NCBI GenBank assembly: GCA_023014485.1 | Contig: JAJOZX010009043.1 | Coordinates: 101,519-165,518, forward strand | DNA length: 64,000 nucleotides | Source: Bathynomus jamesi | Taxonomy: Eukaryota; Arthropoda; Malacostraca; Isopoda; Cirolanidae | Direction of reading: 5' to 3' | Shown here: positions 51,359 to 61,989 of the stretch, piece after piece | How the letters are laid out: each line of letters opens with the position of its first letter | How positions within the stretch are numbered: position 1 is the stretch's first letter | Translations under genes and position numbers: made by a program | The notes under the pieces: generated by a model | Database searches by the model: none | What the model saw: the letters and a program-made list of their open reading frames with translations, nothing else | What the model was told of the DNA's origin: nothing

Positions 51359-52240
51359 ATGTTCTGCAGAGTGTCCCCTACTTAATTCAAGCTGTCACCA
51401 ATTGCAAAAATTGAGCTAGGCAATTTGGACTCCAGTGTAGGAACCAACATTATACCATACTTTTCCATTCCTACAACCCAAGTTGTCCAGGGACCTAGTT
51501 CTAATTTCAAATTCATCATATAACTGCGTAACTCCTTGACACTATTAGGATTATTAACAGGAGGTATAGCTAAAGTGCACGGAGGTGGCTTTTAATTAAG
51601 ATCTCTGGCTTACCAAACCGTTTCTTTAATATATCCCAAGCCACATTATAATTAGCCTCTGTTAATGCTAATCCTGCTATAGTCTTTGCTGCCCCCCCTT
51701 CCAAGAGGGACCGCAAATAATTAAACTTCTCCACGGCACTTAACACTTGACTAGAATGAACTGCTGATTGAAAACTGTCTGCCCATCCTTGCCATTCCTG
51801 AATACTCCCAGAAAATTTTGAGTACAAGCCTCGGTAATTGAACTACAGATCTGTTAACCTTAACTTCATTATCAGACCTGGTCTCTAACTGTAACTGGGC
51901 TACTAAACTCTTTTGCTCGGAAGCCTACGTTATTATATCATCAATAATCTCTTCAAAGTAAATTATGTTATTTTCTATTTCATCCTCTTCTATAAAGAGC
52001 CTCAATTTTAACATTTACCTCACTTAGAGCAACCTTTTAGTTTCTAATATGGAAGAGCTGCGCAGTCCAAGCGTAAATCCTCTTGCTCTATGGCAGAATC
52101 TATAGTGGCAATGACCTTTGTAATTAGACCTTTGTAGGCTTCTCTTTTTATAAATTTGTTCAATTCAGATGCACTCATCTTCAATGTAAACAACCCTTGG
52201 GCTCAATACCAATGAGCTGAATTGGCAGAAATACTTAACC
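51359..52240 (-). pseudogene. gag: BEL/Pao gag region, broken
   Basis: The only clear open block is 51570-51827, with FSGSIQEWQGWADSFQSAV, KFNYLRSLLEGGAAKTI and NYNVAWDILKKRFGKPEI, the DUF1759 gag domain of BEL/Pao elements. Sequence on both sides is coding-like but has stops and frame changes, including near 51360-51420 where gag should join pol. The gag start is probably near 52180 on the minus strand (a Met near 52178 begins MSASELNKFIKREAYKGL). Gag forms the particle shell, so this loss disables the copy. Confidence 0.75.
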
Positions 52241-52378
52241 AAACTGATCAAACGCAAATTTTACTTTCAAATAAACTGAATTGCTAGGTGGGGTACTAAC
52301 CAAACACCAGTATGGAATACCAATTTTTCCACCCAAGTAACTGGCCATGGTCTGCAACCTCGCCTACGAATAATAACC

Positions 52379-52702
52379 AAATTAACCAAACTGGTAAATG
52401 TAGGCAAAAACAACGACAGAAGGGCCAAGTTTCGCAATTGGGCAACCAAACTTTCTACCCTGGTACCTTACTTCAAATAACCCAAAATTAACCAAACCGG
52501 TAAAATGTAGGCCAAAAACGACAGACGACTGGCTAAGTTTCGCAATTGGGCGACCAAACTTTTTACCCTGGGACTTAATTCAATAATAACCCAAATTAAC
52601 CAAACCGGTAAAATGTAGGCCAAAACAACGACAGACGACTGGCCAAGTTTCGCAATTGGGCTACCAAACTTTCTACCCTGGGACCTTAATTCAATAATAC
52701 TC
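52379..52702 (-). repeat. Three ~107-bp tandem repeats in BEL/Pao leader
   Basis: Units start at ATTAACCAAA near 52381, 52487 and 52595 and carry AAGTTTCGCAATTGGGC plus a TCTACCCTGG motif. They lie between the 5' LTR and gag. Such leader repeats could affect packaging or transcription, but nothing more is seen. Confidence 0.85.
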
Positions 52703-52787
52703 AACCCGTCTAGGCCTAACTTGGGCTACAATTTGCACAAATCAGACTTTGCCGAAAAATAGTCACTGACTCAGTCTTGGGGTAGAA

Positions 52788-52805
52788 ATCCGGTTTGAAG
52801 GACCA
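52788..52805 (-). promoter_or_regulatory. Primer binding site, tRNA-Tyr type
   Basis: Immediately after the 5' LTR the minus strand reads TGGTCCTTCAAACCGGAT. It is complementary to the 3' end of metazoan tRNA-Tyr as I know it (ending CCGGCTCGAAGGACCA), with two mismatches. It would prime minus-strand DNA synthesis. Confidence 0.75.
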
Positions 52806-53409
52806 TGTTATTTATTTATTTGTCGGGTTCAAAATCCCAGCTGAGCCGTGAACGGCCAAATTCTAAAGGGCCCGTTTCTACCTAAAGCCCAAGTAAGCTA
52901 AATTAAACTTACGGATTGAGATCCTATTAGGTCCTACCTCAGGGTAACCTCAGGGCTGCTGACTCGATGCGGGCCCTACTTTAGACCTTTGTTTACATGA
53001 ATTTGATGTAAACAAAAAAGGGTACTATTTAGGTCTTCTTCTCAACCTTGCAACAACAACGCAACCTGGACTATTGCACGTGCAACAATCTTGTATCTAA
53101 ACAACCAAACTGAATTGCAAGAGAGCTCTATACAAGACCACACCCTGTACGTACGACATCCCACAAACGAGTAGAAAAAGACCGCAGCGTCCCAAAATGA
53201 TGCAACCAGTGTGACCAAACAATGATGCCACAAGAGCTCAAAAATGCTAGCTCTAAATTAAGTTAATTTTTCACTAACCTTACAATTATGAGATGGATAT
53301 ATATACACACCTTAACTTAATATATATACAAGCAATGCTGCATCAATCAGCTTAGTCATCGTATCGCCTTGGGACAACAATGGTTCTTCCTCTTCTAGAT
53401 TTTCTAACA
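52806..53409 (-). repeat. BEL/Pao 5' LTR
   Basis: The partner of 46245-46854, same ends (TGTTAG...AACA on the minus strand), about 604 bp. It contains a TATATATA stretch near 53290-53325 that could serve as core promoter. It adjoins the ATCCT duplication at 53410. Confidence 0.95.
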
Positions 53410-54164
53410 ATCCTGTAATGATACGAAGTGTGTTGTTTTGTATTGTCTGTAAGGTGTTTATGTGTGTGTTTGAGATAATGGGTGCCCAGCATGGGCTAGC
53501 ATAGTCCATAACTGAGCGAAGATATTGTTTGTATATGGGTGATGTTGTTTCCTGCTGGTGTCCAAAGTTTGTGCCTGTTAGTACCCTAAGCGTGTTAAGT
53601 CTTGACGTACATTTGTTTTTAATGTCCTGAATGTGGTTTGCAAAAGATAATGTGTTGTATGTGACCCCAAGTATTTTGGTCCTGTGAGTGTGTGGAATGT
53701 TGTTGTTGTTGTTGTTTAGCTGTGGAGTTATCTGGTGTTCTTTTGTGTTGCTTGTAAACAAGGTGATGGTTGATTCTGTGGGTGCTACCTTGTGTCTAGT
53801 GTGTGAAAGCCAGTCTTGTATACTGTTTATGTATGTTTGTAGGTTATTTGTAGTGGTGTCGATGTTGTTGTGGGTGGATGTTAGAGTGATGTCATCTGCA
53901 TATGATAAGGTAAGCTTGTTATCTATGGGTGTTGGAATGTCATGCATGTATAAGTTGAAGAGTGTTGGTGAGAGAACAGAGCCTTGAGGGACCCCATTTG
54001 GAAAAAGCTTGTTTTTGGATGACTTGCCATTAAATGTGACATGTAAGTATCTTCCTGAAAGATAGTTGCTCAGTTACCTTTTGGTGTTATTGTGCATGTT
54101 TGTGTTGAGTATTTTTATGAGAGGGAAGCTTGGGATAGCATCAAATGCGTTACTAATGTCTATT
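53410..54164 (-). pseudogene. Jockey-type LINE RT palm segment (segment 2 of 3)
   Basis: On the minus strand: PFSPTLFNLYMHDIPTP (the motif B downstream block, partly outside the longest frame), then LTLSYADDITLTSTHNN (motif C, YADD), TLFTSNTKEHQITPQL, TKILGVTYNTLSFANHI, KYLRSVMDYASPCWAPI and TLRIITG, where the BEL insertion begins. The open frame is 53410-53947. It continues upstream beyond the hAT at 57972. This is the RT and connection domain of an AP-endonuclease LINE. Confidence 0.8.
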
Positions 54165-57100
54165 CAGTGGCGGTTCCTCATATGGGCAATATGGGCAGCC
54201 GCCAGGGCGGCATTTGTGGAGGGGCGGCATGAGCGCCTGCAAAAAAAATAAAAATAAAAATAAGAATAAATAAATAAAGAAATAAATAAAAAATAAAATA
54301 AAATAAATAATAAAAGATCAATAAATATATTTTTATTAATAAAAAACCATCTATTGCATTTTCCATAAACCTTCCCATAAAAGACCTAAACAATGCAAAA
54401 TGCTTCCAGATTAATATTATTGGGAATAAAGGCCCATACTTTAACATATGTAATGTTATTTTTCTGGGTTTGGTTAAATAGTGAAATGTATATTATTTAT
54501 TACAGAACGAATCTTCACACTAAGCCACTAAGGTCTGTCAAATAACCGCAAATGGATAAGAAGAGGTCAAAGCTATCAGGTGCTCAGTTTAGAAAAAAGA
54601 GGAAAGAAGAAGAGGAGAAACGAGCAAAAGATAAAGGTATAGAGCTATGTCATCTACTCTTCACTGCTATATTGCACTGCTATTTTGTGATATAGCTTTC
54701 TGAGTCATTTGAAGTGTACTATTATGTATATAATTAGCCATTAACCAAGGAGGTTGTATTATTCATTTGTTTCCTATTCTAAAAGTTTAATAAATTGTGC
54801 TTAATAACATGTTAAATTAATTGTACTAGCCTATTCATGCATTGGTCTGTTATGTTCTATTTTACTATTTGCAGGGGCACTTTTGAAATATTTTGGAACA
54901 CCCTCTGCCACTAGCCAGGATGAGAAGCCGTCTACTTCTGCCATTATTGAGGCTGAGGAGCCATCTACCTCCTCAGCCTCACATATGTCTCCACAAATGC
55001 AGTCTGATCCTGAGGATGAAGACCCATTTGCTTCTACTTCTCCCCGGCAGGACTCTTCAGGTGAGTTTGTGTGCACATATGTCTGTGAGTGTGTGCGTGT
55101 GTGTGTATGTGTATGTGTGTGCATCCCTGCAAAGCATTTTGCAAACAGTTATAAATTATAATGTTATTATCACTGGGTCTGGGTTACTGGGTATGTGTGG
55201 TGTTTCACCACCATAATTCCATAACACCACCACCATAACAAAGTGCTGTGAATAATGTGTTATCTAACTTAGGTGTGTATACTAATGAGTAATGCTCTTG
55301 TTCTTTCTATTAGAAAGCCTGGAGCAGAATCGCCTCCTGAGGATGAGTCTCTGTCCACCGACCCTGCTAACTGGCCTTCAGTTCTGACTGAGAGAATTCG
55401 GACACAACTGGTTTCCAGGGGACCAAGTCAAGTACCATCTGACTTTGTATTCCCTAGAAACGACAGTGACGGAAGAAGTTTCCACCATCAATACTTCAGG
55501 AAGTCATTGGTTAGTGGGGAAAATATAACCAGAAGTTGGTTGGTCTATTCCTTAAAAAACAACAGCCTTTTGTTTCTGTTGTACATTATTTTCCAAGAGG
55601 AAAATAAATTTAACAAGTTTGGGACTCTCGGACTGGAAGCATGCAAGCTCATTGCTCACATCACATGACAACAGTTCAGAACACCTAAATTCTATGAAAA
55701 TCTGGAAAGAACTGGCAGTGAGGATGAGAAAGGGGGAGACCATTGACAAGCAGGAGATGGCACTTCTGGAGGCTGAGAAGTTGAGATGGAGAGCGGTGCT
55801 GACACGTCTCACTGCTATTGTGCATTCTCTGGCAGTTAGGAATTTGGCACTAAGGGGACATACAGAAAAATTGTTCTCACCATCAAATGGCAATTTTCTG
55901 AAAGAAGTTGAACTGATGGCACAATTTGATCCTATAATGCAAGAGCACATTAACCGTGTCCAAAAAGGGACCTCCAGTCACACCAGCTACCTCGGCCACC
56001 ACATACAAAACGAACTCATTGATTTGTCGAGCAGCAAGACCATTTCAGCAATGGTGAGCGACATCAAACAATCAAAGTTTTTTCAATAATTCTAGATTGC
56101 ACTCCAGATATCAGCCACACTGAACAGTTGTCAGTTGTGATTCGGGTTGTGTCACTGGAGGGGAAGCCCCATATAAAGGAACATTTCATGGGGTTTTTGG
56201 AGGCAGAGGAGTCCACTGGTCAACATTTGGCATCTCTGATTCTGAAGAGACTGGAGGAGCTAAAAGTTCCTTTCATGGACTGTAGAGGACAATCATACGA
56301 CAACGGGGCCAACATGAGGGGAAAAAACAAGGGTGTTCAATCCAGGCTCCTAGAAATTAATCCCAGAGCTCTGTTTGTTCCATGTGGGGCTCATTCTCTG
56401 AATTTGCTTGTGGCCGATGCTGCTAAGGGATCTATTGATGCCACAAGTTACTTTGGCATCTTGCAGAAGCTTTACAACTTGTTTTCAGCCTCCACACAAC
56501 GATGGGCCATTTTGAAAAAACATGTGAACATCACATTGAAGATGTGGTCTGATACAAGGTGGGAAAGCAAGATCAAGAGTGTGGAGCCCCTGAGATATCA
56601 GGCAGCTGCAGTGAGAGATGCACTGATCGAGGTGAGGGACCACACCAAAGACTCTGTAATAAAGGTCGAGGCTCAATCTCTGTCAGAGGAGGTTGGGTCA
56701 TACCGCTTCGCCATTTGTTCAGTGGTGTGCATGACCTGTTGTGCCAAATTCAGCATGTGAGCAAGCAGATGCAGTCTCCTAGCATGCACGTTGATGTTGC
56801 AGTAAATCTCCTAAAAAAAACAGAGAGAGGTCTCCGCAATTACAGGGCAACAGGTTTTGTGGCTGCACAAATGGCAGCCACAGATATCTGTGAACAAATG
56901 AATGTGGAGGCTGTGTTAAAACAAAAACGGCTGAGGTCCACAAAGCGGCACTTCTCCTATGAAGCATCTGATGAGCCCTTGATTGATGCTTTGAAGAAGC
57001 TGGAGGTGACATTTTTCAATGCAGTGGTTGATGCTGCAACATCAGCCATTCAGGAAAGATTTTCCACGTTGGAAATTGTGGGAGAGAAGTTTGGAGTGCT

Positions 57101-57979
57101 GACACATTTCCAAAATCTCACATTTGAGGAGCTGACAGAACAATGTGTGAACCTTAGTACTACACTACACTTTAAGGGACAATCTGACTTGGATGGCAGA
57201 GAGCTTGCACAGGAGCTGAAGAACTTGCCTGACTTGCCATCAAAGACCATATCCTTGCTTGAACTGCTGACATTTATCCATGAAAGGGAGCTCTCTGAAA
57301 TATATCCAAATTTGTGGACTGCTCTCAGAATTGGTCTTACTCTTCCAGTCACTGTTGCTGAAGCAGAGAGGAGCTTTTCAAAGCTGAAGCTCATCAAATC
57401 CTACCTGAGGTCAACTATGTCACAGGAACGCCTTACCGGTCTGGCCATCATCAGTATAAATCATACAATTGCTGAGCAGATTTCATATGATGATTTAATT
57501 CATGACTTTGCATCAAGGAAGGTAAGAAGAGTCAGGCTTTAGATGGCAGTTGTGCTGTGGTGCAATTTATTTTGTTTCTTGTTCAAAGTGTAGCATAATA
57601 ATTACCCTCTCTTAAGTGTCTTATTCTATTTATGTGATAGAGCATTTGTACAATTTAGAAATTTGATTCTCTAGTTTATTTATGGCAGTTGTGCAATTTA
57701 ATTTGTATTTTTCCTGTTCATAGTATCATAATTACATTCTCTTAAGTGAGTTATTCTATTTACGTGATGAAGGATTTGTAAAATTCAGAAATTTGAGTCT
57801 TTGTTTTGGTTCTGAAGTTCCAACAATTAGTCCAATAAAAAGTTATTTTGTGAAAGAGTTATGTCTGTCCTTTATTTTGGGGGATTCGAATGTGTGTGTG
57901 TTGGCGAACAGGGGGGGGGGCGCTGAAGGTGAGGTTCGCCCAGGGCGTCATGTAAGCTAGGACCGCCACTGTGTCTATT
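54157..57979 (+). mobile_element. Complete hAT transposon 6
   Basis: 3807 bp (54165-57971), flanked by the perfect 8-bp duplication TGTCTATT (54157-54164 and 57972-57979). The ends CAGTGGCGGT are inverted, with a GGGCGGC-type patch just inside. It contains a whole but frameshifted transposase gene with introns. It is inserted in the Jockey-type LINE. Confidence 0.95.
54552..57542 (+). pseudogene. hAT transposase (ZMYM/DUF4371-type), frameshifted
   Basis: A first exon (54552-54636) starts MDKKRSKLSGAQFRKKRKEE and has donor GTATAG. The second (54875-55060) begins GALLKYFGTP and is Ser/Glu-rich. The third starts near 55314. A zinc-finger/DUF4371-like region then reads DSDGRSFHHQYFRKSLV, LGLSDWKHASSLL, FDPIMQEHIN and YLGHHIQNELI. 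The catalytic region reads DCRGQSYDNGANMRG, VPCGAHSLNLLVADAA and WSDTRWESK. The C-terminal dimerisation domain reads LPVTVAEAERSFSKLKLIKSYLRS. Single-base losses near 55567, 56083 and 56730 break the frame. The domain order and roughly 800 codons match full-length hAT transposases, which cut and rejoin the element using 8-bp target sites. Confidence 0.85.
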
Positions 57980-59790
57980 GTTGCTAATAATGTACATTGA
58001 GCTGGTCGTCTGGAGTTGATGCCATCCATGATGTGATGCGTGAGGTTAGTGAGTAATGTCGTGGTTGAGTGGTGAGGTCTGAATCCATGTTGAATAGGCG
58101 ATAGTGGTATGTGTGGGTTGGTGATTTGTAAGATTAGTCTTTCTGTTACTTTGGAAGGTGTGCAGAGTAAAGTAATGGGTTTATAGGAAGCTGGTTCTGT
58201 TGATTTTTGTTTGATTTGAGTAGTGTAATAATTTTACCTTGTTTTCATATATCAGGAATAATACAGTTGGTATGAATATGTGCTGATATTTGTGAGAGCT
58301 AGTATTCCCTGTGGGAACATGTGTTTAAGGTGTATGTTAGATATGTTTGTCTAGTCCAGTAGCCTTCGAATTCTTAATGTTTTTGATGATCTTGGTTCTG
58401 GTCTGTATTGAAGGGTGTAATGGTCGTGTCGAGCCTGTAGGTTTTCTTGTGTCTGGCTGTTTGTCTGTCTGCGTGTTTCTGGTTGTTGTCTCTATTTAAG
58501 TGACTTATATTTGCATAGTGATTAACTAGCTTGTTGTGTATATGTTGGGATATTATTTTGGCTGCGACAGATAGCTGCATGTGAGCTGTGAATGCTGCTG
58601 TTAGAGTGGGTAATGCTGTTTATAGTCTTGTATAGCCTGGATGTGCCTGTGGAGTGGTTTGGTGTTATGAATTCCCTAAATGTTTCTGCTTGTTTTTCTT
58701 TGTGTTTGTTGTTTATTTCTGTGTTGAGCTGTTGTATCTGCTGTTTTATGGCATCTGTGTGTGGTGTTTGTGCGTTATGTTTGAGGTTGTTACGTTGCCT
58801 TATGAGGTGGGCTATTTCTCTAGTGTAATTTGGGTTGTATTTCCTAATGTTGCCCTTGGGTATGTATTTGTTTGCATTATTGATAATATGATTAAATGTC
58901 TTGAGTGTTGTATTGATGATTATGATGTGTGTGTGCTGTTTAATGTGGTGAATTGTTCCTTGGTCTGTATTTTGAACTGTTCCCAATCATCTTTCTTGTA
59001 ATTTCTATAAGTGTGCCTAAGGCTGTTGGGGCAGAGTGTAGAACGTGTTGTAATGATGATGGGCAGGTGGTCTGATGACAGTTGTTTTTCTGTTCTCCAG
59101 TGTGTATGTGTTGCTAGTGAGGGGGGAACAGAACATTATGTCTCGGGAGGAATTTGAGTATCCTGCTTGATGTGGTATGTGTGTATATTCTTCTGTATTG
59201 TTAAGAATGAAGAGCCTGTTTAGTTGTGTGGCTATGTCGGCGCCTCTGGTGTTGCTTTGGTTGTGCAGGTACCAACTAGTGTCTTTAGAGTTGAAGTCTC
59301 CTCCTAAGATGACATTAGTGAGAGAGGCCAGATTGTGTAACTGTAGATTGTAATTGGCTGGCACCTGAGGTGAACTATCTGGTGGGATGTAAATGTTGAT
59401 TAGTATGGTGGTGTGTTTTGCGCGTTTTAACGTGTTTTAATGTTAACTGCCTGTATTTCTATCGTGTTATCTGCTTGGATTGTGTTTGTAATGTTATGGG
59501 TGGCATCAGTGTAACTAATGCTTTTACGTAAGTAAGTGATGAGTCCACCCCCGTGACACCCAGTACGATCTTGACGGATTGCCGTGAAGTCAGGGATGGT
59601 GGGTGTTTCGTGTGTGCGTTTTAGTTTTGTTGTATAAGTGCTATGTGAATGTTTTGTTTGTGTACGAATTCCCTAAGCTGCATGATTTTGTTTGTGAGGC
59701 CCTCTACGTTGTACTGTAATATGTTAATATTATACTTCTGTATGTGTCTCATGGTGCTATTGTGTCTGTCTTTGTGTATGGTGACATGTG
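57980..59790 (-). pseudogene. Jockey-type LINE, AP endonuclease and RT start (segment 1 of 3)
   Basis: On the minus strand the element begins near 59755 with MRHIQKYNINILQYNVEGLTNK (N-terminus of an AP endonuclease). It keeps LITYLRKSISYTD-like sequence, NVILGGDFNSKDTSW (catalytic Asn/Asp block, 59017-59364) and SNSSRDIMFCS. A Thr/Asn/His-rich linker (58522-58986) follows with KETYRLYKTINS-like sequence, then degraded RT fingers (57980-58520) up to the hAT insertion. Frame changes are numerous. His/Thr/Asn-rich codon use distinguishes it from the CR1 copies. Confidence 0.75.
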
Positions 59791-59799
59791 TAAGTTGTA

Positions 59800-60245
59800 G
59801 TGGGGCCTGGATTAGTCTTAATGTCGCCGAAGAGTAAGAGTAGACCGGGGAGCACGCAATTGCTCCTCGTAAATGAAAAAATTTGCTGTACAACAGGTCT
59901 TTTAGACTCTTACATAAATTACCCCCGAGATGCTCAGCTTCGCAAATGTTTGCTACCCGCAATTCCCGAGCTTCCCGGAGGTAACAAGACGTGCTCAACA
60001 CAGTATAATGCAAAGAATTAAAAAATCAACCAACCCGATCATCCAAGCTATCCATGAGTCCTCCCATTTATCCTCTAAGCTATGGACTTCTTGGTACGAA
60101 AATGTCTGTCTGTAGCTCCACTTAACTTCGACAGTGCAGTATTATTTCTAATCAATTGTATATATTTCTATCCTTAGTATATGAACTGTCATTGTATTAA
60201 TAATATTTGTCATATGGACTATAGTTTGTCAATGAACCATTTCAT

Positions 60246-60250
<5 letters not shown>
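59800..60250 (+). other. Unassigned segment with a 62-codon open frame
   Basis: Plus-strand frame 59930-60115 reads CYPQFPSFPEVTRRAQHSI then RIKKSTNPIIQAIHESSH and ends SKLWTSWYENVCL. It looks coding and resembles a protein C-terminus, but I cannot assign it. Nothing else is seen up to the (TA)n run. Confidence 0.3.

Positions 60251-60292
<42 letters not shown>
60251..60292. repeat. (TA)n microsatellite at left end of Tc1/mariner element
   Basis: A run of TA units directly before the TIR, ending in the TA target dinucleotide. Confidence 0.9.
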
Positions 60293-60295
<3 letters not shown>

Positions 60296-61901
60296 GGTGT
60301 CCCAAAAAACTATATGCTCTTTATCGCATCATATATTTTATAATTATAAAAAAAAACCAAACAATATATTGTTATAGCAATTGCCAATGAAAGGTAAATT
60401 AGTAATCTAAGTGATCAAAATGTTATAGCGAGTTGTTTGCATATAAAATTTAATTAACTACGCCAAGTGCTCAAAATGTTCTCCGGCGGCATGAATGCAC
60501 TTTTGAATGCGTCGATTAAGCCTGGCCTTGTTTTATCAAAGGCCTTGTAATGGCGAAGCCTATGGACCGAACGTAGTCTAGTCACTCACTAGCTTTCTTC
60601 GGACTTAACCTACGCACTCATTCCACGATACAAACTCTACAGCATTCAACTTTATTCAGTTCAGCAAAAGAACCTATGTTGCGTAAACGTCTGACACTGG
60701 AGCAACGAAAAAGTGTTCTGAAATGGTATTGGAAATTTGAGAATGTGTCCGAAGTCCAGCGGCAATGGATCCGGGGATTTGGTACAAAGCCACCGACACG
60801 TCTCGCCATTACAAGCATCCGTGACAAGTTTGAGGCAGAGGGATCTGCTCAAGATATGCACAAGCGAAGATCTGGACGACGCAAATCAAGTGCGAGTGAT
60901 GAAAACTCCGTTTTAGTGTTGCAAAAATTTAATCGATCACCACAGAAATCAGTTAGGCAATGCGCCTGTGAGACCGGAATCAGCAAATCGGGTGTTCACC
61001 GGATTTTAAAGTCTGCAAAATGGAAAAGCTACATTCCAAGTCTGTTACACGCCATGACTGAAGACGACTCTGATCGCAGACTCGAATTTTGTGAATGGTT
61101 TCAGTCAATGGAAGCCGAAGATGTACAGTTTGCGAACAAAATCGTGTGGTCTGATGAAGCTACCTTCAAGCTGAATGGCACAGTAAATCGACACAACTGC
61201 AGGTACTGGTCACTTGATAATCCTCACGTTTATGTGGATAAACATGTTAATTTACCAGGATTAACAGCATGGTGTGGTTTATCATCCAGGGGTTTGGTTG
61301 GACCATTTTTCTTTAATAGGACAGTTACCGGTGCCGCATATCTCGACATGCTGCGGACAGAAATTATACCTGCAGTTCGGAAGTTGTTTGGAAACGACGA
61401 CTTTTACTTTCAACAAGATGGAGCCCCCCCGCTCCTTATCATTGTGATGTCAGAAGGAACCTCGATGAAACGTTGCCTAACCGTTGGATAGGTCGAAGAG
61501 GAAGCGTTGAGTATCCTCCACATTCACCGGACTTGACTCCACTTGATTTTTACTTGTGGGGCTACCTGAAGGATGCAGTTTATGGTACAAGACCCGCAAC
61601 ACTCGAACACCTTAAGGATGCAATTAGGGAAAAGTGCGGGACCATCACAGCATCCACATTAGTCCATGTCTGCGAATCAGTTAGTCGACGCATTCAAAAG
61701 TGCATTCATGCCGCCGGAGAACATTTTGAGCACTTGGCGTAGTTAATTAAATTGTATATGCAAACAACTCGCTATAACATTTTGATCACTTAGATTACTA
61801 ATTTACCTTTCATTGGCAATTGCTATAACAATATATTGTTTGGTTTTTTTTTAAATTATAAAATATATAATGCTATAAAGAGTATATAGTTTTTTTGGGA
61901 C

Positions 61902-61906
<5 letters not shown>
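60293..61906 (+). mobile_element. Tc1/mariner-superfamily transposon 3 with ~220-bp TIRs
   Basis: The left TIR 60293-60517 (CAGGGTGTCCCAAAAAACTA) and right TIR 61684-61906 are near-identical inverted copies. The right-hand terminal G is lost into an adjoining (TA)n run. The TIR is unusually long and its inner part includes the last codons of the transposase gene, so the left TIR carries an antisense copy of that coding end. Confidence 0.9.
60676..61742 (+). pseudogene. Transposase with DUF4817-type N-terminus, one frameshift
   Basis: ATG at 60676. The N-terminal HTH reads [24 protein letters not shown] and [17 protein letters not shown] (DUF4817-like), with a second HTH at [19 protein letters not shown]. 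The catalytic domain reads [15 protein letters not shown] (first Asp), YFQQDGAPP (second Asp) and, after a 1-nt shift in a C run near 61423-61431, SPDLTPLDFYLWGYLKDAVY (third Asp). The end IHAAGEHFEHLA lies inside the right TIR. All three catalytic Asp residues survive, and only the C-run shift separates two long frames of 271 and 89 codons. This is a cut-and-paste transposase acting on TA sites. Confidence 0.85.

Positions 61907-61982
<76 letters not shown>
61907..61982. repeat. (TA)n microsatellite at right end of Tc1/mariner element
   Basis: About 38 TA units with one TAAATA interruption, directly after the right TIR. Confidence 0.9.
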
Positions 61983-61986
<4 letters not shown>

Positions 61987-61989
61987 GTC

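Larger units (their letters stand above)
46240..53414 (-). mobile_element. Complete BEL/Pao LTR retrotransposon
   Basis: 46245-53409, on the minus strand, flanked by the 5-bp duplication ATCCT (46240-46244 and 53410-53414). LTRs of about 610 and 604 bp start TGTTAG and end AACA on the minus strand. A tRNA-Tyr-type primer site follows the 5' LTR, and a purine tract (GGTGGGGAG) precedes the 3' LTR. Gag is damaged but pol is almost open. The LTRs differ by only scattered changes, so the insertion is fairly recent. It is inserted in a Jockey-type LINE. Confidence 0.95.

Noticed and set aside
53688..53987. Plus-strand Cys/Val/Leu-rich frame resembling a membrane protein
   Set aside because: Antisense of the Thr/Asn/His-rich Jockey-type LINE; the hydrophobic look is a codon artefact. 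The same holds for 58592-59001.
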